In this document: positions 35,507-44,266 of the stretch, piece by piece
Position numbering within the stretch: the stretch's first letter is position 1
Layout: every line of letters starts with the position of its first letter
DNA from: Noviherbaspirillum pedocola
Lineage (GTDB): Bacteria; Pseudomonadota; Gammaproteobacteria; Burkholderiales; Burkholderiaceae_D
Reading direction: 5' to 3'
NCBI RefSeq assembly: GCF_016632335.1
Contig: NZ_JAEPBG010000004.1
Span: forward strand, 248,001 to 312,000
Length of the DNA: 64,000 nt
Position numbers and translations under genes: made by a program
The notes under the pieces: model-generated
What the model was told of the DNA's origin: nothing
The model's input: only the letters and a program-made list of their open reading frames with translations
Databases searched by the model: none

Positions 35507-35621
35507 TTCATTGCTGCGGGGAGAGGAGAGGGGTCTGCAGGCCAGCGGCGCCGGAGAGGAAGCGCCGCAGTCAGGGATGGTCACGGCATGCCTTGCGCTT
35601 CGGCGCCGCGGCCCGCTGCGT

Positions 35622-36611
35622 TCAGTTCTGCGTCGTCACGAATGCATTGCGCAGGTATTCGCCCGAGGTGATCGGCTGGTACCTGGGTACTTCACCTTCC
35701 GCGCGGCATGTCGGTATGCAACTGATCTCGGCGTCGTAGTTCGGGTTGTGGAAGAACACCAGTGACTGGCGCCGGCTGTCTTCACCGGAGCCGGCGGGCG
35801 GATTGACTACCCGGTGCAGCGTCGATACCCAGGTATCGTTGGTCCAGCGTGCCATCAGGTCGCCGATGTTGATGATGTAGCAGTCCGGCACGATCGGCAC
35901 GTCGACCCATACGCCTTCCGCATTGCACACCTGCAGGCCGCCCGGCCGATCTTCTGCGGCAAGTATGGTCAGGCTGCCGTAATCGGAATGCGCGCCGGCG
36001 CGGATCTGTCCGGGCACGGGCTGCGCGATCTGTGCCGGATAGTTCCGCACCCGCAGCCGGCTGATGTGCCTGTCGATCTTGTCATCGAAGAAGGTCTCTT
36101 CCAGGCCCAGTCCAAGCGCGAAGATCCGCATCAGGGTCTGCGCGAGCTTGCCCATCTCCCGGTAATACGCGGACCACACCTCCCGCAGTTCGGCGGGCTG
36201 CTCCGGCCAGAGATTCGGCGCGAAGTGCTTGCCCGCTTCCGGTGCGAAGGCATAGGCTGCCGGCGGCAGGTCGACCGGGCCTATCATCAGGCTTTCATTC
36301 AGGTCGCCCGCCTTCGCATTGGCATCGCGCAGGCGGCCCACCGATTCCTCTTCCATGCCGATATATCCCCGTGTCACATCGGGGGCCGGCCTGGCGACGC
36401 GCGCCTTTTCCGCGTGCGGCAGATCGAAGAAGGCGCGCGACACCCTGCGCATGTCGGCGATGCGCTCCGGCGACACGCCGTGCCCGGAGATCACCAGGAA
36501 GCCGATATCCCGGCAGGCCTGGTCCACTTGCCGGGCAATGTGCTGTTTCTCCTCGGCGGTCCCCGCAGAAAAGGCGGAGATGTCGATCACTGGTACCTGT
36601 AGCAGTTTCAT
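35622..36611 (-). CDS. 2-oxoglutarate/Fe(II)-dependent dioxygenase (isopenicillin-N-synthase family)
   Basis: A 329-residue oxygenase starting MKLLQVPVIDISAFSAGTAE at 36611. The DIOX_N domain (QACRDIGFLVISGHGVSPER) is followed by the 2OG-Fe(II) domain. The metal triad is visible: HSDYGSLTILAAE (His and Asp) and STLHRVVNPPAG (His), with RQSLVFFHNPNYDAEI for 2-oxoglutarate (Arg-x-Ser). Such enzymes hydroxylate, desaturate or ring-modify small molecules. In this operon after a Liv importer and an SDR it probably oxidises the imported compound. Confidence 0.88.
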   Translation of the reverse strand: MKLLQVPVIDISAFSAGTAEEKQHIARQVDQACRDIGFLVISGHGVSPERIADMRRVSRAFFDLPHAEKARVARPAPDVTRGYIGMEEESVGRLRDANAKAGDLNESLMIGPVDLPPAAYAFAPEAGKHFAPNLWPEQPAELREVWSAYYREMGKLAQTLMRIFALGLGLEETFFDDKIDRHISRLRVRNYPAQIAQPVPGQIRAGAHSDYGSLTILAAEDRPGGLQVCNAEGVWVDVPIVPDCYIINIGDLMARWTNDTWVSTLHRVVNPPAGSGEDSRRQSLVFFHNPNYDAEISCIPTCRAEGEVPRYQPITSGEYLRNAFVTTQN

Positions 36612-36688
36612 GGTTGAACCGTCCGTATGTTCATGGCAAGGAAAGAAAGTCGGCCGCGCTGCTACGGCAGGCCTGCGAGTGCGCATCG

Positions 36689-37402
36689 CTAGACGAGCGC
36701 ATCGCCGCCGTCGACGCATATCGTCGCGCCGGTCGAGTAAGGATTGGCGGCCGCATACAGGATGGCGGCCGCGATGTCTTCCGGCTGTCCGATCCGGCCG
36801 GCGGGAAACCGTGCCGCCGCATCGGCATACTTCGCCGCGCGCGCCGCCTCATCGAGCTTGTTCCACAGCGGCGTATCGGTCACGCTCGGCGACACCACGT
36901 TGACCCGCACCGGCGCCAGTTCCAGCGCAAGCCCGCGCGCGAGTCCTTCCAGCGCGGCATTGATCGCTCCCTGGAGCACGGCGTTCCTGCTCGGCCTGCG
37001 GCTGAAGACGCCGGACACCAGCGTCAGCGAGCCGCCCGGCCCGATGCTGCAGGCGCGGGCAACGTGATAGGCGCCCCAAAACTTGCTGTCCATCGCTGCG
37101 TACGCATCCTCGATATCGAGTTCGCGGATGGTCCCGCTCTTCGTCGCCGCTGCGGTGACCACGACATGGTCCCAGGCGCCGCATGCACGGAAATAGTCCT
37201 GCACCGCGTGGACGTCAGTGATGTCGAGCCGCGCGCCCAGGGCTCGTGGTCCGAGCGCGCGTACCGCTGCGTCGAGCTTGTCCGGGGAGCGCGCGGCGAC
37301 CGTCACGCAGGCGCCGGCGTCCGCGGCCGCACGCGCGGTCGCAAGCCCGATGCCGGAGCTGCCGCCGATGACCAGGACGCGGGAGTTCGTGAATGTCCTC
37401 AT
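36689..37402 (-). CDS. Atypical short-chain dehydrogenase/reductase lacking the YxxxK pair
   Basis: A 237-residue SDR with the nucleotide motif IGGSSGIG (12-19) and the expected C-terminal end (TGATICVDGGDAL). The catalytic Ser130 region (LTLVSGVFSRRPSRN) is present, but at the place of the Tyr-x-x-x-Lys pair it has Asn140-x-x-x-Gln144 (NAVLQGAINAALEGLARGLA). Divergent SDRs with this pattern exist in proteobacteria. It may act on an unusual substrate, or be non-catalytic. It lies 58 bases after the Liv binding protein. Confidence 0.82.
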   Translation of the reverse strand: MRTFTNSRVLVIGGSSGIGLATARAAADAGACVTVAARSPDKLDAAVRALGPRALGARLDITDVHAVQDYFRACGAWDHVVVTAAATKSGTIRELDIEDAYAAMDSKFWGAYHVARACSIGPGGSLTLVSGVFSRRPSRNAVLQGAINAALEGLARGLALELAPVRVNVVSPSVTDTPLWNKLDEAARAAKYADAAARFPAGRIGQPEDIAAAILYAAANPYSTGATICVDGGDALV

Positions 37403-37460
37403 GCTTGTCCTCTCTGTGCTACGACGCCGTCCGGCACCAGTGCCATGGTCGATGACTTGC

Positions 37461-38645
37461 CTATTTCGTCATCCCGACCGGAAGGATGCGGTTGTCGATG
37501 AACTGGGCCCACACATAGTCGTTCTCGTTGAGCGCGTCATGGTTGGACGCGTTGAACGGCTTCACATAGGTCTTGATCACGCCTTCATACCGATCGATGT
37601 TGTCCAGGCCTTCGCGGATCGCCTCATGCTCGGCCGAGCCCTTTGCGGCGATGGCCTTGGCCACCAGATGCATGCCGTCATAGGCGTTTGCCACGCCGAT
37701 CGCGGCCGGGATGTCGTCCGGACCCTTGATGGCGGGATACTTTGCCTTCAGTTCCGCGAGCAGCTTTTCGCCCTGCGGCGACTGCTTGCCGAAGAAACTG
37801 TAGGTCTGCACGAAGTGGACGTTCTTCGCGCTCGGGCCCGCGAGCTCGGTGAAACGCCCGGTGGCCGGGCCCCAGTGCGATACGACCGGCACCTTCCAGC
37901 CCATGCGGTCCAGGGACTTCACCACCTGCGCCGCAGGTCCGACATTGCCGACGAGGTACAAGGTATCCGCGCCGGCGGCCTTCAGCCGGGTCAGCTGCGG
38001 CACCACATCGACGTCGCTGCCTTCGAACTTCTCGATGCCCGCGGGCTTCATGCCCTTTTCGGCAAGCGCGGCGGTCAAGCCTTTCTCATTCGACTCGCCC
38101 CACGGATTGTTCACCAGGATCAGACCGGCTTTGGACGCATGAAAGTTCTTTTGCGCGTATTGCACCATCGCCTTGTCCACCAGCTCGTCCACCGCCGACA
38201 CGCGGAACGCGTAGTTCGGGTTGGCGCCGTTCCTGGTGATGCCGGTGCCTGCGGCCCATGGCCCCATGAACGGGGTCTTGGCCTGATTCATCAACGGGAC
38301 GATCGCCATCGATACCGGCGTATCCAGGCCGCCGAAGACGACCGCGACCTTTTCCTTGTAGATGAGTTCGCGCGCGGCGATCACTCCCTTGGCCGGATTG
38401 CTCTCGTCATCGCGGCTCACCAGCTCGAGCTTGCGTCCGCCCAGGAGGCCGCCGCTGGCATTGATGTCATCGATCGCCACGGCCAATCCGCGCGCGATCG
38501 CTTCGCCGCCCTGGGCGGATTGCCCCGACAGGGCAGTGACGAGGCCGATACGGATCGGTTCGGCGGCATGCGCGGCCGGCAGCACGGCGGTGGCGACGAG
38601 AGCCGCGCAGGAAGCGATGAAGGTGCGACGCGGTAGAAAGCTCAT
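37461..38645 (-). CDS. Liv-type ABC transporter substrate-binding protein
   Basis: A 394-residue LivK-like protein. The start at 38645 has GAGGAG upstream, and the signal contains a twin-arginine-like MSFLPRRTFIASCAALVATA; export as a Sec or Tat substrate is possible. The mature part starts EPIRIGLVTALSGQSAQGGE, has FGGLDTPVSMAIVPLMNQAK and WGPATGRFTELAGPSAKN. It is encoded downstream of LivH and the triple fusion, giving a complete importer. The ligand is unknown. Confidence 0.92.
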   Translation of the reverse strand: MSFLPRRTFIASCAALVATAVLPAAHAAEPIRIGLVTALSGQSAQGGEAIARGLAVAIDDINASGGLLGGRKLELVSRDDESNPAKGVIAARELIYKEKVAVVFGGLDTPVSMAIVPLMNQAKTPFMGPWAAGTGITRNGANPNYAFRVSAVDELVDKAMVQYAQKNFHASKAGLILVNNPWGESNEKGLTAALAEKGMKPAGIEKFEGSDVDVVPQLTRLKAAGADTLYLVGNVGPAAQVVKSLDRMGWKVPVVSHWGPATGRFTELAGPSAKNVHFVQTYSFFGKQSPQGEKLLAELKAKYPAIKGPDDIPAAIGVANAYDGMHLVAKAIAAKGSAEHEAIREGLDNIDRYEGVIKTYVKPFNASNHDALNENDYVWAQFIDNRILPVGMTK

Positions 38646-38777
38646 GATGACTCCTCGGGCAAGTGGAAAGGAAAAAAGGGACTGCCGTCGCTTCATGGGA
38701 GCGCCATGGCATCGCGACAGAATCGTGCAGGCATGCACATGCACCGCACCGGAAACGACAGTGCCGGAGCATGGAGT

Positions 38778-41348
38778 TCAGTGGCCGCCAAGATAGGCCT
38801 CGGCAAGCCGGTTGTTCGCGGCGATTTCCATCGCCGTTCCCTGCGCCGCGACGCGGCCGCCTTCAAGCACATAGGCACGGTCGGCGAGCGCCAGCGCCAG
38901 GGCAGCCATCTGGTCGACCAGCAGGATCGTCATGTTCTCCGCACGCAGGCGGTCCAGCGCGGCAAACAGTTCGGCGATCACCTTGGGCGCCAGGCCGAGC
39001 GAGGGTTCGTCGAGCAGCATCGCCTTCGGGCGCGACATCAGGCCGCGCGCCACCGCGAGCATTTGCTGTTCGCCGCCGGACAGCAGCCCGGCACGCTGGT
39101 GCAGTCTTTCGCGCAGGCGTGGAAAGCGCTCCAGCATTTCCTCGACCCGGCTTTCCCTGTCCTGCGGGTACAGGAAGGCGCCGAGGCGCAGGTTGTCGAG
39201 CACCGACAACTCCTTGAACACCTGCCGGCCTTCGGGCACCAGCACCAGGCCGCGCGCGACGATGGCATCCGGCGAGAGGCCGGAGATATCCGCGCCATCG
39301 AAATGCATACCGCCCTTGACCGGGCGGTGCAGCCCGGCGAGCGAGCGCATCAATGTCGATTTGCCCGCGCCATTGGCTCCCAGCAGCGCCACCAGTTCGC
39401 CCTGCCTGACCTGCAGGCTGACTTCCTCGAGCACCGGAGCGGCACCGTAGCCGGTGACCAGCTTGCCCACGCCCAGCAATTCCCTGCCGATCGCGGCCGT
39501 GCCCGTTCGCGAGCGCAGCGCGCCGACGCCCATAGCCGGATCGCCGAGATAAGCCTGGCGCACCGATGCATCGTTCTGTATCTCGGACGGGCTCCCCGCA
39601 GCCAGGCGCTGGCCGGCGTCGAGCACCACGATGTGCTCGCAGACTTCCATGACCAGCGGCATATCGTGTTCGACCACCACCACGCTGACGCCCGCGGCCG
39701 CGACGCGGCGCAATAGCGCGGACAGGCTGCGCTTGTCTTCGGCCGACAGGCCCGCCGCGGGTTCGTCGAGCAGCAGCACGTCGGGATCGGTGGCCAGCGC
39801 GCGCGCGATTTCCACCAGGCGCTTGTCGACATGGGCCAGATCTGCCGCCGGCAAATCCGGCGCGCCGCGATAGCCGCAGAACTGCAGCAGCGCGCGGCTG
39901 CGTGCGCGCACGTGCGGCGCGTGAAAGCGCACGGCATCGAGCAGATGTCCTAGGCGGCCTCGGCACATTGCCAGCGCGACGTTGTCTTCCACGCTCAGGC
40001 TGCTGAACAGCTCGGAGGTCTGGTAGGTACGGGCAATGCCGCGCCGCGCGATGTCGACCGCGCTCCTTCCCTGCAGCGCTTCATCGCCGAGATGAAAGCC
40101 GCCGCCGCTGGGCTGGTAATAGCCGCTGAGCATGTTGAGAACGGTAGTCTTGCCCGCGCCATTGGGCCCGATCAGCCCATTGACGGCGGCGGGTCGCATG
40201 GCGAAGCTGACCTCGCTGGCCGCCCGCACGCCGCCGAACACCATGCTGAGCGATTCGGCGCGCAATGCGCGACGCTGGCGCGGCGCAAGAACCGCTTCCG
40301 GGTTCGCCATGTTCAGCGTGTCGCCGGGTCGCGCCCCCGCCTGCGCATGACGGCGCAGGCGACGGTGCAGCGCGCCGACGATGCCTTGCGGCGCAATCCA
40401 CAGCACGACCAGCAGCAGCGCGCCGAATACCAGCAGCCGGTACTGCGCGAGTCCGGCCAGCAGTTCGGGCAGGATGCCGACGATGACGGCGCCCGCCAGC
40501 GGTCCCGCGACCGTGCCGGCGCCGCCTATCACGACGACCAGCACGAAGAGTATGGATTGCATGAAGCCGAAACTGTCCGGCGTCACGAAGCCCGACAGCG
40601 GCGCGAACAGTCCGCCCGCCAGGCCGGCGAGCAAGGCCGATACCGCGAAGGCAGTGGTCTTGATCACCAGCGGATTGAGGCCGATCGACTCGGATGCGGT
40701 TTCGCTGTCCATCACCGCGCGCATGGCCGCGCCCCAGGTGCCGCGGGACAAGCGCGTGAACCCGGCGACGAGCACCATCACGGCAGCCACCGCCAGCAGC
40801 GCGATGCCCTGTTCGGTGGACAGGCCGCCGAAGGAAGGCGCCGGTATGCCCATGATGCCGTTCTGTCCGCCGGTCACGCTGCGCATCTCGATGATCGCGT
40901 GCTGCACGATGAAGCTGAACGCGATGGTGATCATCGCCAGGTAAGGGCCCTTGACCCGCAGCGCCGGCAGCGCAAGCAGCATGCCCAGCGCACCCGCCAC
41001 CAGGGCCGCGATCGGCCAGGCCAGCCAGAAGCTCCAGCCCAGCGTGGCCTCAAGTATCGCGACCACATACGCGCCCACCGCGTAGAAGCCGACATGCCCG
41101 AACGAAACCTGGCCGGTAAGGCCGAACAGCACGTTCAGGCCAATGCCGACGATGGCGGTCAGCATGACGTTGGCCAGCACGAAGACGTAGTAGCTGTTCA
41201 GCGTGAGCGCCAGTCCGAAGGCGGCGGCGAAGGCGATCGCCCAGAGCACGAGCTCGGCCGGCGTGCCCAGGCCGAGCAGCCGCCCCCTGGGCGCCCGGGT
41301 ATCGGCGCGCGTGTCGCGTGCGGCAAGCAGGATGGACGAGGGCTTCAT
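38778..41348 (-). CDS. LivM-LivG-LivF triple fusion (permease plus two ATPases)
   Basis: An 856-residue protein from the ATG at 41348 (AGAGGTGAAAAAGGT upstream), overlapping the LivH stop (ATGA). Residues 1-325 are a LivM permease (FGLTGQVSFGHVGFYAVGAY). Residues 360-610 are a LivG-like ATPase with Walker A GPNGAGKTTVLNM (394-406) and Walker B VLLLDEPAAGLS. Its signature segment reads DLAHVDKRLVEIARALA, lacking the normal LSGGQ-type Gly. Residues 620-856 are a LivF-like ATPase with Walker A GANGAGKSTLMRS (657-669) and an intact LSGGEQQMLAVARGLM. The open frame extends to 42053, but that part overlaps LivH in another frame and is spurious. Bifunctional Liv fusions occur; this triple is unusual. 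Confidence 0.9.
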   Translation of the reverse strand: MKPSSILLAARDTRADTRAPRGRLLGLGTPAELVLWAIAFAAAFGLALTLNSYYVFVLANVMLTAIVGIGLNVLFGLTGQVSFGHVGFYAVGAYVVAILEATLGWSFWLAWPIAALVAGALGMLLALPALRVKGPYLAMITIAFSFIVQHAIIEMRSVTGGQNGIMGIPAPSFGGLSTEQGIALLAVAAVMVLVAGFTRLSRGTWGAAMRAVMDSETASESIGLNPLVIKTTAFAVSALLAGLAGGLFAPLSGFVTPDSFGFMQSILFVLVVVIGGAGTVAGPLAGAVIVGILPELLAGLAQYRLLVFGALLLVVLWIAPQGIVGALHRRLRRHAQAGARPGDTLNMANPEAVLAPRQRRALRAESLSMVFGGVRAASEVSFAMRPAAVNGLIGPNGAGKTTVLNMLSGYYQPSGGGFHLGDEALQGRSAVDIARRGIARTYQTSELFSSLSVEDNVALAMCRGRLGHLLDAVRFHAPHVRARSRALLQFCGYRGAPDLPAADLAHVDKRLVEIARALATDPDVLLLDEPAAGLSAEDKRSLSALLRRVAAAGVSVVVVEHDMPLVMEVCEHIVVLDAGQRLAAGSPSEIQNDASVRQAYLGDPAMGVGALRSRTGTAAIGRELLGVGKLVTGYGAAPVLEEVSLQVRQGELVALLGANGAGKSTLMRSLAGLHRPVKGGMHFDGADISGLSPDAIVARGLVLVPEGRQVFKELSVLDNLRLGAFLYPQDRESRVEEMLERFPRLRERLHQRAGLLSGGEQQMLAVARGLMSRPKAMLLDEPSLGLAPKVIAELFAALDRLRAENMTILLVDQMAALALALADRAYVLEGGRVAAQGTAMEIAANNRLAEAYLGGH

Positions 41349-42220
41349 ACCTTTTTCACCTCTTTTCTGCCGAACAGGCCGTTGGGACGCAGCGCAAGCA
41401 TGACGATCACCAGCGCAAAGCTGATGATCTGGGTGTAGCCGGAACCCAGCGTAGCCGTCACCAGCGCCTCGACGATGCCGAACAGCAGTCCGGCCAGCAT
41501 CACGCCCCATGCGCTGCCGATGCCGCCGAGGATCGCCGCTGAAAACGCCTTGAGGCCGAACAGCGTGCCCATGTCGGCATTCACATTGAACAGCGGCGCG
41601 ATCAGCACGCCGGCCACGCCCGCCAGCAGCGTCGACAGCGCGAACGCCGCGGTGACGACGCGCCTGATCGGTATGCCCATCAATTGCGCGGCCGCGCGGT
41701 TCTGCACCACGGCCAGCATCGCGACGCCCCAGCGGGTGCGGCGCGCCACCGTGCTCAGAAGAGCGGCCAGCGCCAGGCCGAGCAGCGGGATCAGCAGATG
41801 CAGGGGATAGATGCCCAGGCCGAGTCCGCCGATATCGACAGGCGTATTCGCCAGCGGCGAGGGCAGGCTGCGCGGCTCCTTGCCGAAGGTGTGCAGCACC
41901 AGGTTGTCCAGCACGATGCCCAGCGCCACGGTGGCGATCAGCCAGGCATTCGAGCCGCGGCTGGCGAAGGGACGCACCGCCAGCGCCTCGACCAGCGCCC
42001 CATATGCCGCGCACAGCGCCAACGCGATCGGGATCGCCAGCCACATCGGCCATCCCAGCGTTTGCGCAAAGCTGTAGCAGAGCACCGCGCCAAGCATCAT
42101 GGAGCTGCCCTGCGCGAAATTGACGGTGCCGGAAACCGCATAGGTGATGTAGAAGCCGAGGGCCATCAGGCCATACATGCTTCCCAGGCTGAAACCGCTG
42201 ATGAGGGCCGATAACAGCAT
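41345..42220 (-). CDS. Liv-type ABC transporter permease (LivH)
   Basis: A 291-residue membrane protein starting MLLSALISGFSLGSMYGLMA, with GLMALGFYITYAVSGTVNFA, the LivH hallmark, and AFSAAILGGIGSAWGVMLAG. It is the first gene of the leftward operon and has a 104-base leader from the predicted sigma-54-type start near 42324. It pairs with the LivM half of the fusion. AGGAGCTGATTC precedes the ATG. Confidence 0.92.
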   Translation of the reverse strand: MLLSALISGFSLGSMYGLMALGFYITYAVSGTVNFAQGSSMMLGAVLCYSFAQTLGWPMWLAIPIALALCAAYGALVEALAVRPFASRGSNAWLIATVALGIVLDNLVLHTFGKEPRSLPSPLANTPVDIGGLGLGIYPLHLLIPLLGLALAALLSTVARRTRWGVAMLAVVQNRAAAQLMGIPIRRVVTAAFALSTLLAGVAGVLIAPLFNVNADMGTLFGLKAFSAAILGGIGSAWGVMLAGLLFGIVEALVTATLGSGYTQIISFALVIVMLALRPNGLFGRKEVKKV

Positions 42221-42300
42221 GAATCAGCTCCTCGCTTGCACTTCATGAGGCGGCACATCGGCGCGCCGGGCAAAGCAGTTCATGGTGGTTCCCCTTGAAA

Positions 42301-42310
42301 CGTTGCAACG
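42301..42310. promoter_or_regulatory. CGTTGCAACG palindrome beside the divergent sigma-54-type promoters
   Basis: A perfect 10-base palindrome lies just upstream of the rightward -24 element and downstream of the leftward start point. It is in the right place for a repressor or activator site, but its binding protein is unknown and a 10-mer palindrome can occur by chance. Confidence 0.35.
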
Positions 42311-42322
42311 GGTTGGCTTTCC

Positions 42323-42338
42323 CGGCACGACTTATGCA
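42323..42338 (+). promoter_or_regulatory. Rightward sigma-54-type promoter of the ring-cleavage operon
   Basis: CGGCACGACTTATGCA has GG at 42324-42325 and GC at 42336-42337 with exactly ten bases between. It matches TGGCACG-N4-TTGCA with two changes (C for T at the start, A for T in the -12 element). The start would be near 42349 and the leader about 159 bases to the ATG at 42508. It overlaps the leftward promoter at the shared TGCA. Confidence 0.55.
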
Positions 42339-42350
42339 AAGCCCATGCCA
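42335..42350 (-). promoter_or_regulatory. Leftward sigma-54-type promoter of the Liv operon
   Basis: Read leftward, TGGCATGGGCTTTGCA has GG at 42349-42348 and GC at 42337-42336 with ten bases between; only one position deviates from the TGGCACG-N4-TTGCA consensus. The start would be near 42324, 104 bases before the LivH ATG. The -12 element shares its TGCA with the opposing promoter, so each promoter's start region covers the other's -24 element. Confidence 0.68.
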
Positions 42351-42507
42351 TCGCAACAGAAAACAGGCTGCTTTGCCGGCAATCAGACGGAGCGATTCGC
42401 AGCAATCGCATTCAACGTTCCGCTGCGATGCCCGCCGGCAGTGCGCGCTCATGCAAGAAAACGATGCACGACGCACCCTCTTTGAACATGGACCTGGACC
42501 TTCAAGC

Positions 42508-43461
42508 ATGAAGAACAACGACTTCGGACCGCTTCCCACGCACGACCGCTTTCCCTATTCCGCGATCGGCGCGCGGCCGCGCTACCGCTGGCCCAACGGC
42601 GCCGGGCTGGCTGTCTACATCGGCTTCAATATCGAGCACTTCGCTTTCGGCGAAGGCATGGGCGCCAGGCTGGGCCCGGCGTGCCCGGAACCGGATGTGC
42701 TGAATTACTCCTGGCGCGAATACGGCAATCGCGTTGGCGCCTGGCGCTGCCTCGAGATGTTCGATGCGCTCGGCCTGCCTGCCGGCGTGCTGGCCAACAC
42801 CGCGCTCTACGATCACTGCCCCGAGCTGCTCGAGGCCTGCGTGCGGCGCGGCGACGAGCTCATCGGCCACGGGCATACCAATGCGATGCAGCAGGGCACG
42901 CTGCCCGAGCCCGATGAGCGTCTGTTGCTCGAGCATTGCCGCGAGCGCATGCGCGCGTCGAGCGGCAAGGCGCCGGCCGGATGGCTGTCGCCATGGATCT
43001 CGGAGAGCCGGGTCACACCCGATCTCCTTGCCGAGACCGGCTATCGATATACGCTGAACTGGGCCCACGACGATCAGCCGATACGCATGCGCACCCGCAG
43101 CGGCAAGACCCTCTGGTCGATTCCGTATCCGCAGGAAATCAACGACATCCCGATGATCATCGCCCGGCAAATGGATGGACGGGACTTCGCCGCGATGATC
43201 ACGGACCACTTCGATGAAATGCTGGAGCAGTCCCGTCGCGAACCGCTGGTGATGGGAATCGCGCTGCATCCCTACCTGGTCGGCCAGCCCTATCGCCTGC
43301 GCCATCTGCGGCGCGCGCTCGAGCATGTGTGCCGCGCGCGCGACCGCGGCGACATCTGGTTCACCACGCCGGGAGCCGTTTGCGATCATGTCGATGCGCT
43401 CGGTCTTGCGGAAGCCGGCAGCGACACCGCGCATCGCGTCCTGATGAAAGGCGCCGCATGA
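42508..43461 (+). CDS. Polysaccharide deacetylase-family amidohydrolase (PuuE-like)
   Basis: A 317-residue NodB-homology protein. The N-terminal FPYSAIGARPRYRWPNGAGL, NYSWREYGNRVGAWRCLEMF, SNT-like VLANTALYDHCPELLEAC and GDELIGHGHTNAMQQGTLPE match the PuuE/allantoinase-like branch that hydrolyses cyclic ureides or amides rather than polysaccharide. The ATG at 42508 is the best start; 42451 is possible, and the frame further upstream overlaps the predicted promoter. It is first in the rightward operon, 70 bases before the GntR gene. Confidence 0.82.
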   Translation: MKNNDFGPLPTHDRFPYSAIGARPRYRWPNGAGLAVYIGFNIEHFAFGEGMGARLGPACPEPDVLNYSWREYGNRVGAWRCLEMFDALGLPAGVLANTALYDHCPELLEACVRRGDELIGHGHTNAMQQGTLPEPDERLLLEHCRERMRASSGKAPAGWLSPWISESRVTPDLLAETGYRYTLNWAHDDQPIRMRTRSGKTLWSIPYPQEINDIPMIIARQMDGRDFAAMITDHFDEMLEQSRREPLVMGIALHPYLVGQPYRLRHLRRALEHVCRARDRGDIWFTTPGAVCDHVDALGLAEAGSDTAHRVLMKGAA

Positions 43462-43531
43462 CTTCCCTGGCGCCCCAGCAAACGATGCAGCCGGATTCCC
43501 GGTGTCCGGATGAACCGGCGATGACAAGACG

Positions 43532-44266
43532 ATGAAAAGACACCCCAGGCTCGTAGCCGCCCCTGATGCCGAACCTGCGTCCACCGAAAGCGCGGACGCT
43601 GCCGCGCAGCGGGTTTACCAGACCATCTTCGACAGCGTGATGAGCCAGCGCCTGTTGCCCGGAACGAAGCTGCCGGAAGCGGCGCTGTGCGAGCTGTTCC
43701 ATGTCGGGCGGACCACCGTGCAGAAGGCGCTGCAGCGACTGGCGCATGAATACATCGTCGAGCTGCGCCCGAACCGCGGCGCGATGGTGGCCATGCCCAC
43801 GCCGCAGGAAATGCGCGAGATCTTCGAGGCGCGCCAGGCTCTGGAGGCGGCCATTCTGGGGCTGGCGGCGCGCAACGCCACCGACGAGGACCTGGCGCGG
43901 CTGCATGTCCACCTGGAACGCGAGCATGCGGTCATGCATACCTGGAGGCAGGCCGAATGGGCGCGGCTGGCGAGCGACTTCCACCTGCGCGTCGCCGAGC
44001 TGTCCCATAACGCCATCCTGCAGCGCTACCTGGCCGAGTTGCTGTCTCGCTGCTCGCTGATCGTGGCCTTGCATGAGCCCGGCGGACATGCTTCCTGCGA
44101 GCATGAGGAACATGCCGGCATCGTTGCCTGCCTGGAGCGGCGCGACGCCGAGGGCGCGGTGCGCGCGATGCAGGCGCACCTGGCGGTGCTGGAGCAGCGC
44201 ATACAGCTCGACAGTGAAGGTTCGGGCAAGAACCTGGCGCGCATGCTCGGCTTCGACGAGCGATGA
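43532..44266 (+). CDS. GntR-family regulator, FCD subfamily
   Basis: A 244-residue FadR-type GntR regulator. The winged helix DNA-binding part has VYQTIFDSVMSQRLLPGTKL and LFHVGRTTVQKALQRLAHEY. The FCD effector domain shows metal-ligand-like residues: SDFHLRVAELSHNAILQRYL, HEEHAGIVACLERRDAEGAV and AMQAHLAVLEQRI. FCD members sense carboxylates or ring-cleavage products. Its stop overlaps the next start (ATGA). Confidence 0.9.
   Translation: MKRHPRLVAAPDAEPASTESADAAAQRVYQTIFDSVMSQRLLPGTKLPEAALCELFHVGRTTVQKALQRLAHEYIVELRPNRGAMVAMPTPQEMREIFEARQALEAAILGLAARNATDEDLARLHVHLEREHAVMHTWRQAEWARLASDFHLRVAELSHNAILQRYLAELLSRCSLIVALHEPGGHASCEHEEHAGIVACLERRDAEGAVRAMQAHLAVLEQRIQLDSEGSGKNLARMLGFDER

Larger units (their letters stand above)
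35203..35621. other. Intergenic region upstream of the polar-amino-acid operon
   Basis: A 419-base gap on the leftward strand between the dioxygenase stop and the binding-protein start. It contains the sigma-54-type promoter at 35254-35270 and the nested inverted repeats at 35466-35506. No coding frame in it is supported by homology or a good ribosome-binding site. Confidence 0.5.

Noticed and set aside
41349-42053. N-terminal 235-codon extension of the LivM-LivG-LivF frame
   Set aside because: It lies wholly inside the LivH gene in another frame, has Arg/Gly-rich out-of-frame composition, and the LivM start at 41348 has its own ribosome-binding site.
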